Source: Diploscapter coronatus
Taxonomy: Eukaryota; Nematoda; Chromadorea; Rhabditida; Rhabditidae
DNA length: 64,000 bases
Direction: 5' to 3'
Assembly (NCBI GenBank): GCA_964036155.1
Contig: OZ038422.1
Span: forward strand, 32,139,201 to 32,203,200
Shown here: positions 1 through 12,000 of the stretch, piece after piece
Layout: the number at the start of each line of letters is the position of its first letter
Numbering within the stretch: the first letter of the stretch is position 1
Made by a program: the position numbers and the translations under genes
Notes under the pieces: generated by a model
Database searches by the model: none
Told to the model about the DNA's origin: nothing
The model's input: the letters and a program-made list of their open reading frames with translations, nothing else

Positions 1-1092
1 GTTCACTTACCTGGACAGGTGGCTAAATTTACTGGAAGGTACATTTTCGCCTTCGAATATAATTTTTATTTCAAACAAAACCTTGCAATATTGCAATTGT
101 AGGTCAGCTTTCAACCCGTTTACACATGCCGTCGCTGCCACTTTTAATGACGACTTGACAGATTCCTGGGGGACTGGATTCGCCGTTAATGTATGTAATT
201 AGTAATTATCGCCTGATTAGTTTTCGACTTTTTTTTTTTTTAATTTAGGGAGTTAATAATTATTTGTTATCGGTTAGGCGCAACTTCGATCAATTCGCTG
301 ATGCACCGATGGAAAAGAACGGTGAAATTTCACACAAATCTCGAGATTTTATCTGTATACAAATTTTTATTTTTTTTTTATCACTGTAGACTTTGAGGGT
401 ATTTTCATTTTGAATTGAGAAAACCCAAGTGAATAATCGATGTCACTAGCCTAAGAATGAATAGTGTAACATGCAAGAAAATTTTTGAAGGTGCTGGAAT
501 TTAGGCCTGCACTTCCTGCGCAATTGATCCGTTCATTTATATAACTTTAAGAATTTAGATGGAATGTATCAGCCGTTTCTATTAGCAGGAACTGTAGGTG
601 CTGAATACGATCTATCGAAGATTCGAGAAGTTTCTGGTAATAAGCGCCTGCTTATTAATACTATAATTTGTGCAATTTTATGTCACATGGACTTGCCCAT
701 TCCTGGCATTAATGAACTGTTCGACTTCGATGGGCGATTTATGGTGAAAGGTTAAAAAGTTTCGAATCGAATCATTACAGATCTGCTTTCAGGTGGGGGA
801 AATGGTATTTTAAACAGTGGTATGGAGTTTCCATTAACTCTGACAGACAAAATTGAACGAGCCACCTACACTTTCAAGTATTTGAACTATATGTGAGTTT
901 TACTCTTTCTTCGACGAGATAATAAGCTACAATTTTTAATATATTGAAGATAAGACATTCAATAAATTTAGGGCTGATCGTCATATGCAATACGGTCACG
1001 TTGTTCCGAACGTCAACTTATTCCTCGTTCCGAAAGACAAAATCATGGAACGTCTTCAGAACAATCGGCTCAATCCTACGATGATCGGATGA
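1..1092 (+). CDS. 3' part of an unrecognised gene
   Basis: I do not recognise the family. Six exons can be read at about 1-38, 103-190, 278-354, 559-750, 793-892 and 972-1092, ending at TGA 1090-1092; the 5' end lies outside the window. Junctions 1-2, 3-4, 4-5 and 5-6 keep frame. The junction between exons 2 and 3 does not: exon 2 ends in phase 0, while the open frame of exon 3 needs phase 2. Visible pieces include SAFNPFTHAVAATFNDDL, GAEYDLSKIREVSGNKRLL, a short hydrophobic stretch around LLINTIICAILCHMDLPIPG and the C-terminus NNRLNPTMIG. The phase clash may be a sequence error, a missed micro-exon or decay. Confidence 0.55.
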
Positions 1093-2085
1093 CAAACTTG
1101 TCAAAATTGTATTAATTTAATATATGCGTGTATTTTGAAAGTTTTATTAATCAGTGCAATAACTAACTGAATCTATGATTTGGTTATAAATCAAACACCG
1201 TCTGCGTAATAAATAATTTATTATTGTTCTAATGATAAAATGTCTTAGAAATGTTTCATTAATCTATTGAAAGCATAATTTCTTTACCGCATCAGATAAT
1301 GTTAACTCCTAACTAAACGGTTAAATTGTCGTTGGTAGCCGCATCGATATGAAACTCTATGATAAGTTTATCGTACGCGAAGTTCAGCTTCCTGTCAGTT
1401 GAATAAATTCAAATTTCTATATCACTCTTTTGTCAGCGATTCACATTTGAGTTGGATGATGCAATAAAAGAACTGTTTATTATTACGCTTCGCGTAAATG
1501 CATGAAACTAACAATGAGCAAGTGATAAACATACTGGTCAATTTGTTCAACGTATGACGGTCATTTCCAAGAATCTTTGAGATTTTGAAAGTATGCATCT
1601 CCGTCAGCGGTTAAATTTGTCCGTCTCCACTTTGCCGAAATTGCTCGACTCATTTTAAGATCCGTTTTCTTTTCTTCTCGACGAAATAGCGATTTCAGCA
1701 TTTCTCTCGTATACTCTCGTGATTCTTCGTCAGCGAATGCAACTGTCCCCATGGCACTGATAAACATACTAAAAATATTAAAATATACCCAGAATATTAC
1801 ACATTATCATATGTGCGATTTGAGAAATTTATTTGAATGATGTCCGTACATTTGTTAATCTGACGCAGTCAAACACTATGAGCCTACTTACGCAAAACTA
1901 GATTTCAAGGTTGTTTCATGAATTATTTCAGAACTTACAAACATGATTAATACACATGACCATTCTCAAGAAATTCCTCAAATCTAAGCCCAAAAGTTTA
2001 CGATTTTTGTATTGCACAAATTGTCATTCTACAATATCCTACGTTGAAGTCTTTGGAAACACCTGCTTGAGCTTCTTTGATTATG
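1093..2085. other. Intergenic region
   Basis: No gene is supported. A 68-codon minus-strand reading frame (1561-1767) follows an acceptor-like TATTTTTAG, so it could be a stray exon, but no partner exon was found within 300 bp. Confidence 0.5.
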
Positions 2086-3393
2086 TTACGATTTTAGATA
2101 CGTTAGTGTATCACGCAAAATAAAAATGAATAAATGATCATACACTGGCACTAATGCATCGAGGATCGTGAAACATAGTTTGGCTTCATGTAGTTTTCCA
2201 TCCATTGAGAACAATATCCCGATGCCTATCAAGCACATTCCGAGTGTAGTGCAACAGTTTGCGACGAATACGAATTTTTTGAGAATCTGAAAAATATCTC
2301 GTTTATTTATATAATGAACAGTACCACCTTCAAAATGACCAAATTGGCATTCAGTTGAAATTTCGTACTTAATGTGTATATCTTACTCCAAGCTATTCCG
2401 TTCTTAAATAACTCGTTCTTTTCGATATTATATCTGTACAAATAGATAAAAGCTAAATATGTGAATGCCACTGAGATAATTCCGGTAATTGGAAAAAATA
2501 GAAATTGTGTTAGACTTATGGCATGAACTAAAACGAATTTATGTCGAGATATATAAAGACATTTCATTTACCGTTTGCAATGAATATTATGAATATAATT
2601 GAGCACGATTCCCCGCCAATTAAAATTACCAGCCCAACCCATTTTCGCTTATATAATTCATAATCTTTGATATAATATGATGCAAATATTCGTTCTGAAA
2701 TAAAGTTGTGTTGACGACTGCGGAATACTAAGTCCCAGCCGGCATGTTTGCAAAAAGGTGCGCTCTACCCATGCCCACTTTCTCTCGTAGTTAATTCGAC
2801 ACTGACTTAAAATTTCAACGGAAGAGAGTTGGGCGTGCCAGTGTGCGTCTTTTTTGTACGCCTGCGGCAAGGACGTAGCACTCCGCAGTGGTCAATGGTC
2901 AAACAATACCCTAAAAATAGATAACTTACCACAAATAACAAATATAATGCAAAGCATTGACGCCGAATCAGCTCTAGTTCTAATAAAGGACGATATTATT
3001 AGCGGTAAATCAATATGCGGCGTTTCTTAACTTGTAATTTACGATAATTTCAATGCCTAATAATTATCAGACCATTTATGGCGATAATACCTAATTGGTA
3101 CGATATCAATACAAATCGAGAAATTACTCCAAGAAAAACTGAAGTCACACAATAAAGTCCGATTAGTCTAAGATTATGGTGTAAATAAGGATGAGTTGAA
3201 AACCATGGTAAGAGTGCCGCTATGACTAATACGCATATCAAATTGAATAATATTTCGCAAAATATAACTGCCTAAATATATTGCATGTGATATTTAGGAA
3301 AAAAATGTGTTGACGTAATATTTTTAGAACGAAATCAAGTCTTTGCCATCTATAAATTTCGTTAAATATAACAGCACTGAATATACTTAACAT
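2086..3393 (-). CDS. Seven-transmembrane chemoreceptor, Sre-like (Sra superfamily)
   Basis: Putative chemosensory GPCR of the plasma membrane in sensory neurons. Exons: 3393-3331, 3271-3057, 2979-2930, 2694-2572, 2527-2328 and 2286-2086. All phases close to give 283 residues. Family hallmarks are THPYLHHNLRLI after the first membrane helix, the motif ERIFASYYIKDYELYKRKW, and LSTKFQLNANLVILK before the sixth helix. At least six hydrophobic helices are visible. The intron after exon 2 must use a GC donor (AG|GCATTG); no GT donor restores frame. The third intron holds an inverted-repeat insertion (2713-2893). The start is the ATG at 3393. An ATG at 3579 opens a possible upstream exon, but its phase does not join. 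Sre and Srab are hard to separate by eye. Confidence 0.8.
2713..2893. repeat. MITE-like inverted-repeat insertion in an intron
   Basis: The ends GACGACTGCGGAAT and (reverse complement) GACCACTGCGGAGT match at 12 of 14 positions. The body is clearly more GC-rich than the surrounding intron of the Sre-like gene. No transposase is present. Confidence 0.6.
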
Positions 3394-3763
3394 CGAAAAT
3401 CATGAATAAATAAAATAGTAATTAAATGCTATTGATTTATTTTTATAATTCGTATAAAATCTTGCCTTGAATACTGGTGTTTTTACATATTCATCGTCTG
3501 AAGAAAAAGATATAAAAATATCTATAGTCCATGATACTTCATTCCAAGTTGTGAAATTGTGCAGGTAAAATGGTGTCATCGTTCAAATTTTCACCTATGT
3601 TCGTCAAACATTTTAAATGGTTGCATAACAAAAGTTGGGTATTGAAAGTAATGTTCAAGCAAACTGAATCAAGACGTGAAAGTTAAGGAAAAAGATTGAT
3701 CTAGAAACTGTAAACTCCAAGGACTAAATGAATGAGCTTACTCAATCGAATGAAACTAGAATA

Positions 3764-3982
3764 TACAGGATGGGGCAAAATTTTAGGACCCATAGGTTCA
3801 TTTATTACTGAAGATTTAAAAATAACTAAGGTTACTATGGTGTTCCATTTCCATTAAATACATGAAATTAGATGTGTAGAAAAATAATTAAGTCGGTTGT
3901 TATCGGAAAATTTATAATATTTTATGATAAAACAGAAATCGAAGATTTTTGAAAAGGCCCCAAACTTTTGCCCCACCCTGTA
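3764..3982. repeat. MITE with TA-flanked terminal inverted repeats
   Basis: The left end TACAGGATGGGGCAAAATTT and the right end (reverse complement) TACAGGGTGGGGCAAAAGTTT are near-identical. TA at both ends suits a Tc1/mariner-type non-autonomous element of about 220 bp. The interior has no coding sequence. Confidence 0.75.
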
Positions 3983-4026
3983 TGAACGTGAGTTCTACAT
4001 AAATGTTGATCTAAAGCTATCATATA

Positions 4027-4199
4027 GTGGACTGTGAGGAAGTAGATATTGCACACCTTTTGCATCTCTCCTCCTAGACTCAACCCCCTCGAAATAGCAT
4101 GCGCTCTGAAGAAACGGAAGAAATAACAATGAAAAGAAAGACGGAGCGTGTGCAAAATCGATTTGCAGAGTGTGCAATATCTACCTTCTCACAGCCCAC
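4027..4199. repeat. MITE, about 173 bp, with about 30 bp inverted repeats
   Basis: The left end GTGGACTGTGAGGAAGTAGA is mirrored by the right end, whose reverse complement begins GTGGGCTGTGAGAAGGTAGA; the similarity continues through ATATTGCACAC. No protein is encoded. Confidence 0.7.
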
Positions 4200-5148
4200 A
4201 ATATTGCTAGTCGAATCAGTTTTGCACTAAGAAATGTGGCAATTAAGATTGGATTCGTGTTATTAATAAATTGCATATACAGCTGCCCAAAACTCGTCGA
4301 AAAGGACTTAGGCCAATTTAATTTTAGCGAAATATTTATGACAACGATAGACAGCGCAAGTCCCACCCACTCTGTGAAGTCAAAGTCAAGGAAGGCAATT
4401 CCGCCAAAATTTTCAAAAATTTCTAGAAAATTTACGAAGCTATTTGGCACTTGTTTCATGGATTTTTGCACTCAAATTACAGAATTGGTGTGGTCTATCA
4501 TTTTGGGAATAATAAAAACCCATAGAAACTCCAGAATGTTTCAGAAACAAGCAAAGAAACTCAAACAAACGTCCTACAAAAAAAAGGATTTCTAATCGTC
4601 ATCTTCAGAAATTCATATCTTTGGTTACACTGATCTGTTTTTCATGCGGTTTTTTTTGCTATAATCCTGTCTAGCCCTACAGAATCCTAGAAAAATATTT
4701 TCATGACTTGGTCTTCATATCGGGAATATCACTTGCGGTCTCTAGTTATAGTTATGATTTTTCAAATAATGGAAAAAAAAACTGATAATTACAATAAAAA
4801 TGTATCCTTGTAAAGATAAAAGGATGTGTAGCGTTACGCACAAAAAATCTTTTGTGTATAACACACCCTCTTCAATGACGGATCGTATCATATGGCTTAT
4901 TTAGAATTGAAAGCGAGAAATAAAATTATTTAAATTTATCGTACATAAGTAGATGTTTTAAAATATATTTTCATCGAAAATTATACTTTATTATAAATTT
5001 TACATAGAACGAGGAGTAGGTAGCACATCATGTGGTATCACTTGTTTAAATGATTTTGAGGTAGTTCGCATGTACACGAATGAATTAAATAATTCTTTTT
5101 ATTATATTTTAAAGTGGTCGTGTTGAATTAGAAACTTCTATTCTATTC
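4200..5148. other. Intergenic region
   Basis: AT-rich sequence with a 141-codon plus-strand frame (4170-4595) of low-complexity composition, no homology that I recognise and no splice context. I do not call a gene here. Confidence 0.5.
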
Positions 5149-7401
5149 TTAAATAGTCGTGGTGTCACTGGTTTTCCTGAGATACTCATACACTGATGAT
5201 GAATATTGTAATGAACATTGCAAACCTGTAACATATTCAACTAGAGATTTTATCATACCAATGCAAGCCTCAGTAACATATTTTTGATAGCTAATCATAT
5301 AAACTTCATAGACTATTCCAGTGCAACTCGCCATTACTATGGCGAAATTGACTAGTTCTAAAACTGAGATTAGTTCGATAAAAATTTAGTTTATCGTACC
5401 CTGCCAATATATTTCGAACGTGAAGATAATGACAAAGATTAACATTGGCATCAGAAGAAAGATGGTCAATACTGTTATCTAAACACAAAGAAATCATAAA
5501 TGAACATTCTCTGGTAAATATCACCTGCGCTATAGAATCTTTAACTAAAATGAACTCTATAGAATTTTTCGAAAACGACGCTCGGTTTTGAAAATTACGT
5601 ATTTCGACGAAAGTCAGACATGAAATAAATGCAATCGCTGAAAATCGATTAAACCTGCATAGGTAGATCAAATACTTAAAAAAAAAAAAGTTTTAATGGT
5701 ACACTTTCAAGCAACCAAGAAACTCTAAATGATGGTTACTCTGTTAAGTGATAAGTTACCGAAAATGTGACGAGTAATTCCAAGGAATCTCGCAATTTTT
5801 CATTCCCATAATCTCTTACCACATGAGCATGGATCTTTCGTAATATGACTCATTTAAAAATATTGAAATATATTTATATTTACATATATATTTTTTTAAA
5901 CTCCATCTAAACTTACCAATCCCGACGAATGTCATAAATAGGCAGAATCGCTTGACCCTCATATTGAGCAGCTCGTCCCATCGCTCAGTGCCCCAGTCGG
6001 CCGACGCATTCTCGGCGATGTACCCACACGCATTCACCTCCCGCATCGAGGGCATGCAAGTGTAGTTCTTAAGGCTTCTCGATTACTTTCGAGGCAACTG
6101 ACAAATACAAGCCAAAGCCAAGCTAGAGAGTATGAGAAATAAAGAGAGCCCTTTCCTGCACCCAGCCCCATTCCCATACTCTCTCGCTTGTCACTATTCT
6201 TGTATTTTGTCAAATATCCTACTCTCGACGTCTGACAAATGGGCATTTGATAATAGAATGATGCAATTTTGCCGACTTCTCTCGTGCTCTCTCGCTACTG
6301 ATTCTCCAAGCGCGAGAGATCGTTCGAGAAGTTAGCAACAAAAATTGCATAATATCCAAATACGCAAGTGGCGAGACGCCGACAGTACCCTGATATTTTC
6401 AGAGAGGTCTGTCTGCATTGCCATTCTACCGTACTTTTATTGTGAACTTGTGTCCAGTGCAATTTGTTATTATTAGTACATTTATGATTGGTGTATTTGT
6501 GATTTTTATCTCAGTAACTAACATGCTTACCACATATCGTTCCCAGACTTCCGAATAACAAAAGCATCCCGTGTTGTCGCGGAATCTCGTCTCGTAGATA
6601 TTGTAAATCGGATCCAGGACCATGAGAAAGAAGGACATTCGAGTGAAGTAGCAGGCTATCGTCACGCGAATGTTCCGCTTCTGGTAACTGACCATCGTTT
6701 TTAAACGACGTAGAAACATTTCACTGAAAATACTGCAATATCAATAATATCAGTATTTCCGAATGAAACTTCAAATGGTCAGAACAAGACGAATAGTTAC
6801 GTAAATGACTACTAACAAGCCAGACGAATTATCACCCTGCTTTTACAATTCAAAGCTATTTCAAATCAGTTTACTGAGTTTATGCATATTTTCTATGATA
6901 AATTCACATTTGAATACATAGATATTCCTATCTGTTAGTATTGAAGATAGTCAAAAATGTGAGAAAATAGAACTTATCGACTTTTGGAATAAAATTCTCC
7001 AAAATATTTGCGCTGACTTGTGTGTTCAATCTTTATGATGATCATATAAAATACTATTCAACTTACATAATCCATGACATACACAGAAATAGCGTGGAAA
7101 TCATTGACATAACTTGGGTATTAGGGTTCAAATTCAAATAATTTAGCAAACCATTAGTATTTAGAAGTATAAACGGTAGGTAGAAGTTAATTCGCAACCC
7201 TTCCGTTATCATAAAAATTATTAGAAAACCAAAAAATTGTAAAACTAGAAATTGCACTTTCACGCTCTTGATTCTTTCCGGACATTTCCAACCTATGGAA
7301 CTGGAGACAAATACGCATAAAAATGCGAAAATTCCAAATACTATGTGAAGGCTAGCAAAATATATAGGAGATTCTTTCTTGAATGGTGAACAGTCGATCA
7401 T
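5149..7401 (-). CDS. Seven-transmembrane chemoreceptor, Srh-like
   Basis: Putative chemosensory GPCR. Exons: 7401-7067, 6732-6531, 6067-5917, 5637-5525, 5478-5400 and 5351-5149. All phases close to give 360 residues. Evidence for the Srh/Str superfamily: a start MIDCSPFKKESPIYFASLH with the first helix; CPERIKSVKVQ in the first inner loop; SEMFLRRL in the place of the family ENRY-type motif; NYTCMPSMREVN before the second extracellular loop; QITVLTIFLLMPMLIFVII as the sixth helix; and NFAIVMASCTGI as the seventh. The ATG at 7470 is in the same frame, but 7401 fits the family N-terminus better. The second intron carries a hairpin element at 6261-6351. The acceptor of exon 3 (CTTAAG) is weak. 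Confidence 0.82.
6261..6351. repeat. Short hairpin element in an intron
   Basis: ATGCAATTTTGCCGACTTCT at the left and the reverse complement of the right end, ATGCAATTTTTGTTGCTAAC, followed by TTCTCG, form imperfect inverted repeats about 90 bp apart end to end, inside the second intron of the Srh-like gene. Confidence 0.5.
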
Positions 7402-7866
7402 TGGAATAAGTGGAAAATAAAATATGCATGAAACGTATCTGCATTTAACTAGAAATCTATTATTCAGCACATTGACAGGTGTTGCTGATTTTACTGTAAC
7501 ATTTAGTTATGGGGTATTTTTAATTTGAAGCAAAGACTCTTCTCCTCGAAAAAGCGAAAATGGTCCATAGAATTTCTGTTCACGTTTTTTGATTTTACTC
7601 ATTAAAATTCGGACAGCTGAATATAAACTAAGATTGCTTTCATAATCACCACAGTTAATATATTTACACTTAATCATGCTATTTCAAATTCGCGATTTAT
7701 CATCGACACTCGCATATTGTTTGTGATGTTTAAATGTAAAAAGAGTTAGCCACTTGCGAGAAATGATAAAGCGCGTCAAGATTTGAAATAAAATAATGAC
7801 AAAACTTTTTAACAAACCAAAATGATCAATTTATCGAAAACTTTTCGGTCTGAACGCATAAAAAGA
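7402..7866. other. Intergenic region
   Basis: No gene or clear repeat seen. It contains the presumed promoter of the minus-strand Srh-like gene. Confidence 0.5.
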
Positions 7867-8187
7867 TTACGATGGCCGTTAGAACGTTCACCAATGATGT
7901 TTATAAGAAATTATCGAAAATGACGATAATGAAATCTCATTTTTGATTAATAATCTATCTTTCATATCCGGTTTTCCACTTTTCTATCATATACTGGCGG
8001 AATTCCAGGGATTTTGGCTGGCATATCAGTGAGTTTTATTGTTACCATTTATTAAATGATAAATTTTCCAAATTAACAAATAAATTAATCAAATAATATA
8101 ATTGCTTTTCAGATAATATCCTTCGTTGAATTCGGTGTTTTGATAATCCGGTTATCCTATGACGCATGCTTCTTCGGAAAACAATGA
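7867..8187 (+). pseudogene. Decayed 3' end of a DEG/ENaC-type gene
   Basis: Three blocks match the last three exons of the DEG/ENaC gene at 9055-14546, in order. Block 1 (7867-7922) reads ITMAVRTFTNDVYKKLSKMT, against ITMGVRTSINNIYAEFPKMT in the intact gene. Block 2 (about 7977-8031) reads SYTGGIPGILAGIS. Block 3 (about 8112-8187) reads IISFVEFGVLIIRLSYDACF and ends FGKQ plus TGA. The GT after block 1 and the acceptor before block 2 are lost, and an in-frame stop lies just before block 1, so it cannot be a working gene. It is a tandem duplicate remnant upstream of its intact relative. Confidence 0.8.
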
Positions 8188-9054
8188 AATGTGTTTTATC
8201 TGACAATATAACATATATTTTATAAATTACAACTTTCGTAATACAAAAATAAATAGAATAATCAACCAATCAATCAATCGTTTCATATTATGTTGATCTT
8301 GATCGTATCTTCATAATTGTTGATGCCTTTAACTAAATGCTTATGCACTTTGAATATATAGTCTTAGTCACATTTATTTAATGCAATAGCATTCTTCAGC
8401 TGTTTTTATACTTGCACCTAATTTTAAATTATTTGGCGGTTAGATTGATTGATTGTTAATTACGCCATGAAGAAATTTGCAAACATGTATTATACCTTTA
8501 GCATATTCAAATACCTAGAAGAAGTAGTGTAACTAAATAACATCTGAAGCTTAAAAAGAGTAAAGATTCTTTTGAATTGAGAGTTCCGGAATAATATAGC
8601 ATTGGTACGTTTGCCTTTAATAATTGATCTTGTTATTGTCCTTTTCGTTGTGGGATGAGAATTTTGCACACATTCTTTCCATAAGTTCACTTGTGTTCAA
8701 GCATTCGTCTCTAGGAATAAAACGCGCGAGTTCGTTCGAAAAAACCTAAAGTTCGCAAATTCACTCTTTGTTCGCTTCTAAAATATGCTTCATAATAAAA
8801 CGGGTGTTGCAATTTCACATGAACATTGCATAGTCCTCATCGGTCTACAGAACCCATGGACCTTGAGTTTCTATTTAGAATGTCGTATTTTAATAATAAA
8901 AGTAATTTAAAAGTAGATACGTTTATTATTCTAAACTAATAGATTTTTTACTTTGTTTAGATGGAATTTTTAATCTCTATGTCAATACGCTTTTATGAAT
9001 AAATATCAAACAATTTAAACATAAATTTGTGATTTAGAATTATATTTTCCGAAG
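8188..9054. other. Intergenic region, probable promoter of the DEG/ENaC gene
   Basis: AT-rich sequence without reading frames of note. I see nothing else that can be named. Confidence 0.5.
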
Positions 9055-12000
9055 ATGGATCATTTGAAATTCCTATCAATCTTGCTATACCTGTCTGTGA
9101 TGTTGAGTCAGTTTCGAGACGCAATAGCTACGTGTACGAATATGTCAGCTCGTAAGAAGATTTTCTCTAATTATTCCTTTACAATATCGTGCTAGTAATT
9201 AATTTTATTAATTAAAATTCAGCTGAACCTCGCTCGCCAATTATACAGTATGCAGCAGGAACACCGGGAACAAGTACTTGACATTTTTGTTTTCATATGT
9301 TTGCATGAACAAATCTAAAAAATACTTATTCACAACACTACGGCATAAATTTGTTGAATATCAGGTTTATGCTCATTTATTACAGGACACAAACATAAAA
9401 AAAAAACTTCTCATTTATCAGAATATATTATATCAGTTAAGGTTTATATCTATGTCGTTGACATAGATAGTTTCTGTGAATTACAAGTAACTCGCGTTGG
9501 GTGAATTCGATAATCCTTCTGGTTTCATTAACAGACCAGGCTCGGTTAATTGCAAAATCAATTTCCCAACTCACCAAAAGCAGAGATGATAAAACTTTTT
9601 CATAGATGAATGTAGCTAGAAGACCATAGAAAAGCTCTCGTTTGGTAATTATTACTATCCGGGGGAATGACGAGAGCAACTCGATGATCGTGATCTTAGA
9701 GCTACCTCTTGAAAGATACTGGCATGTGTTTTCGTCACTTTTGATATACCAATTACACAAAACCATTACGAAATCTTTTATCGGACAATCTGCAATTCTA
9801 CTACATTCAGGCAGTTACTCGCATTTCGCCACCGATATGGGTATGAGTTGGTCATGGGGAAATCATTCCAGCACTCCGAAATACGTGTTGTCTGCCTCGG
9901 TGGTCGCCGGCCCACTGCCCGAGTGTCCGGTCGAGTGTCTTATCAAGCTCTACGGCTTCTATTATTGGGACGGCAAGGATTTGTGTGCGTATTAAAGGCG
10001 CGTTCATATTTTTCAATCAGTAAGCGGTCCACAGAAAAATTGCATGGGGGAAACAGGTTAGACATGTAGACCGTCCACGTCTCTAATCTGTCCTCTCCGC
10101 ACTATTTCTCTGTGGATTGTCCACCGATTGTGAAGTATGAACGTCCCCTAAGGGGGTAACCACGAAATGACAGATCATTAAAATCAAGATAGTGTGAAAA
10201 ATTGAAATAGCCTCGCTTTTTACACTCACCATTGGTCATACCAAGTATCTCGCTTCCATTTGGTCTTACATTTCGCAATTTTCGAAGTGCGATAACAATG
10301 ATATTAGTCTTCTAAGTACTTTATTAGGAAAATTTCCGAAAACCCTAAATGACCAAAGTATAACGACGATCCCACATTTGCTGTAAAAATCGAATCATTG
10401 CACTGTACACATACACCGAAAATTGATTTAACACCCGGTTTTTAATTTCGTAAAATGATCAACGATTATTTCAGTAACAATAGTTATGGCTCCGGATAGC
10501 GAGCGAACTCTCTATGTTGGCAAAGGCTACACTGACATGGGTTATATCATGCTATATTGCGTTCAGAACCTATATGACTGTGGCGCGACTGTCCCTCTGT
10601 ATCAATACTATTCCTCCGAATTGCAAGGTATATCTTCACTTTTTCCCAAACTGGTTTATTAACGTCTTAAAACAATGCTGACTATTTATCTAATGATATC
10701 AATAGTAAGTTTTTGTGGGAAAAATACTGATGATTTAACTGTTGCAATCTTTCGGAACATAATTACAAACTGTGAAGGTTAACAAAGATTTGAATTTTTA
10801 GATTACTACGTGAACGTGAACTCAGATCGAGGTCCTGACGAAAACGGTTATACTTATACGATGCAGATCACTCCTACCATGCCGCTATGTTACGTCTGGT
10901 CTCCTGTGTAAGTCTTCACTTTTACTGCATTTCACATAGTTCCAAGTGTTTTAGTAACGAAGTTTCACAAATAAACTTACGCGCAAAAAGCGCAAAGATT
11001 CTTCGCTAGTAAGTGTTAAAGTTGAGCTTCAAAACTGGTAGCTATATCTATATATATATATATAACAAACCAAAGTCCATTGAATGGTATTTCGGATGTA
11101 TCTGATTTGCACTTTAATGCAATGCGTATAATTGGGACTGATGTATAGTTACGAGGATAAATTTAAGATTCGATGTAAGGTGTGATTTAGACCCACTACA
11201 ACAACTACAACGACTTCCACAAGCACATCAACATCCACAGCTATTCCAATTATTATTACTGAGACGGAAACGACACAATCAACTACTACGACCACGGAAA
11301 GCACCACTGTATGTAAATCTATTTCACCTTTCAAAAATCACCCAAGCCAATTTACATTATGGTGATAATTAGACTTTTGACATTGCAGACAACATCGACA
11401 ACTACTCCAACTACTACTACTACTACTACCGAGACTACAGTATGTAAAATTTCATGACATTTACAATACACATTTTGTAAATTATCTAAAAACTGGCAAT
11501 ATTAATGCACCAGAAGGAGTTTTCATAGCTTTAATTACCATTCTGAAAATCGTTGATTTTAACTTATAGATTTTGAAATTGATGATGTTAAATTTGTGCG
11601 TGAAGTTGAAAAATTCGATTGCTTTTTGATTAACCACGAACATTTCAGACAACAACGACAACCACTACTCCTAGTACTACCACAGGTCTGCAAACTCATT
11701 TTCAATAAGATAATATAAGTTCAATACTACACAACTGAATCATTTTAACAGATTTTACATTGATTTATCCAGGATCATCACTGCAAGAAGAAAAGGAAAT
11801 CGTGTTCAAGGGTATACCGCCGGAGGAACAAGAAAAGGTCCTAGTTTCTGACTGTAACTTTATCTACATGAATTAAATATGAAAGTATATCGCGTTCAAT
11901 AAGTATTTTTTTGCATCAAAACACATAGGAAGAACGTAACGATGAGAAAATTAGCATTGACCATATTTATCGAAAAAGTATTTTAGATAATCGAAGATGT

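Noticed and set aside
1561..1767. Possible extra last exon of the Sre-like receptor
   Set aside because: The receptor already has a stop at 2086 in a family-like C-terminus, and no donor links it to this frame.
2658..2870. 70-codon minus-strand frame within the Sre-like gene
   Set aside because: It mostly spans the inverted-repeat insertion and reads the next exon in the wrong frame.
4170..4595. 141-codon plus-strand frame
   Set aside because: Low-complexity Lys/Ser/Ile composition, overlaps a repeat end, no splice context and no family resemblance.
9437..9766. 109-codon minus-strand frame in the second intron of the channel gene
   Set aside because: No homology, and the plus-strand exon chain closes perfectly around it.
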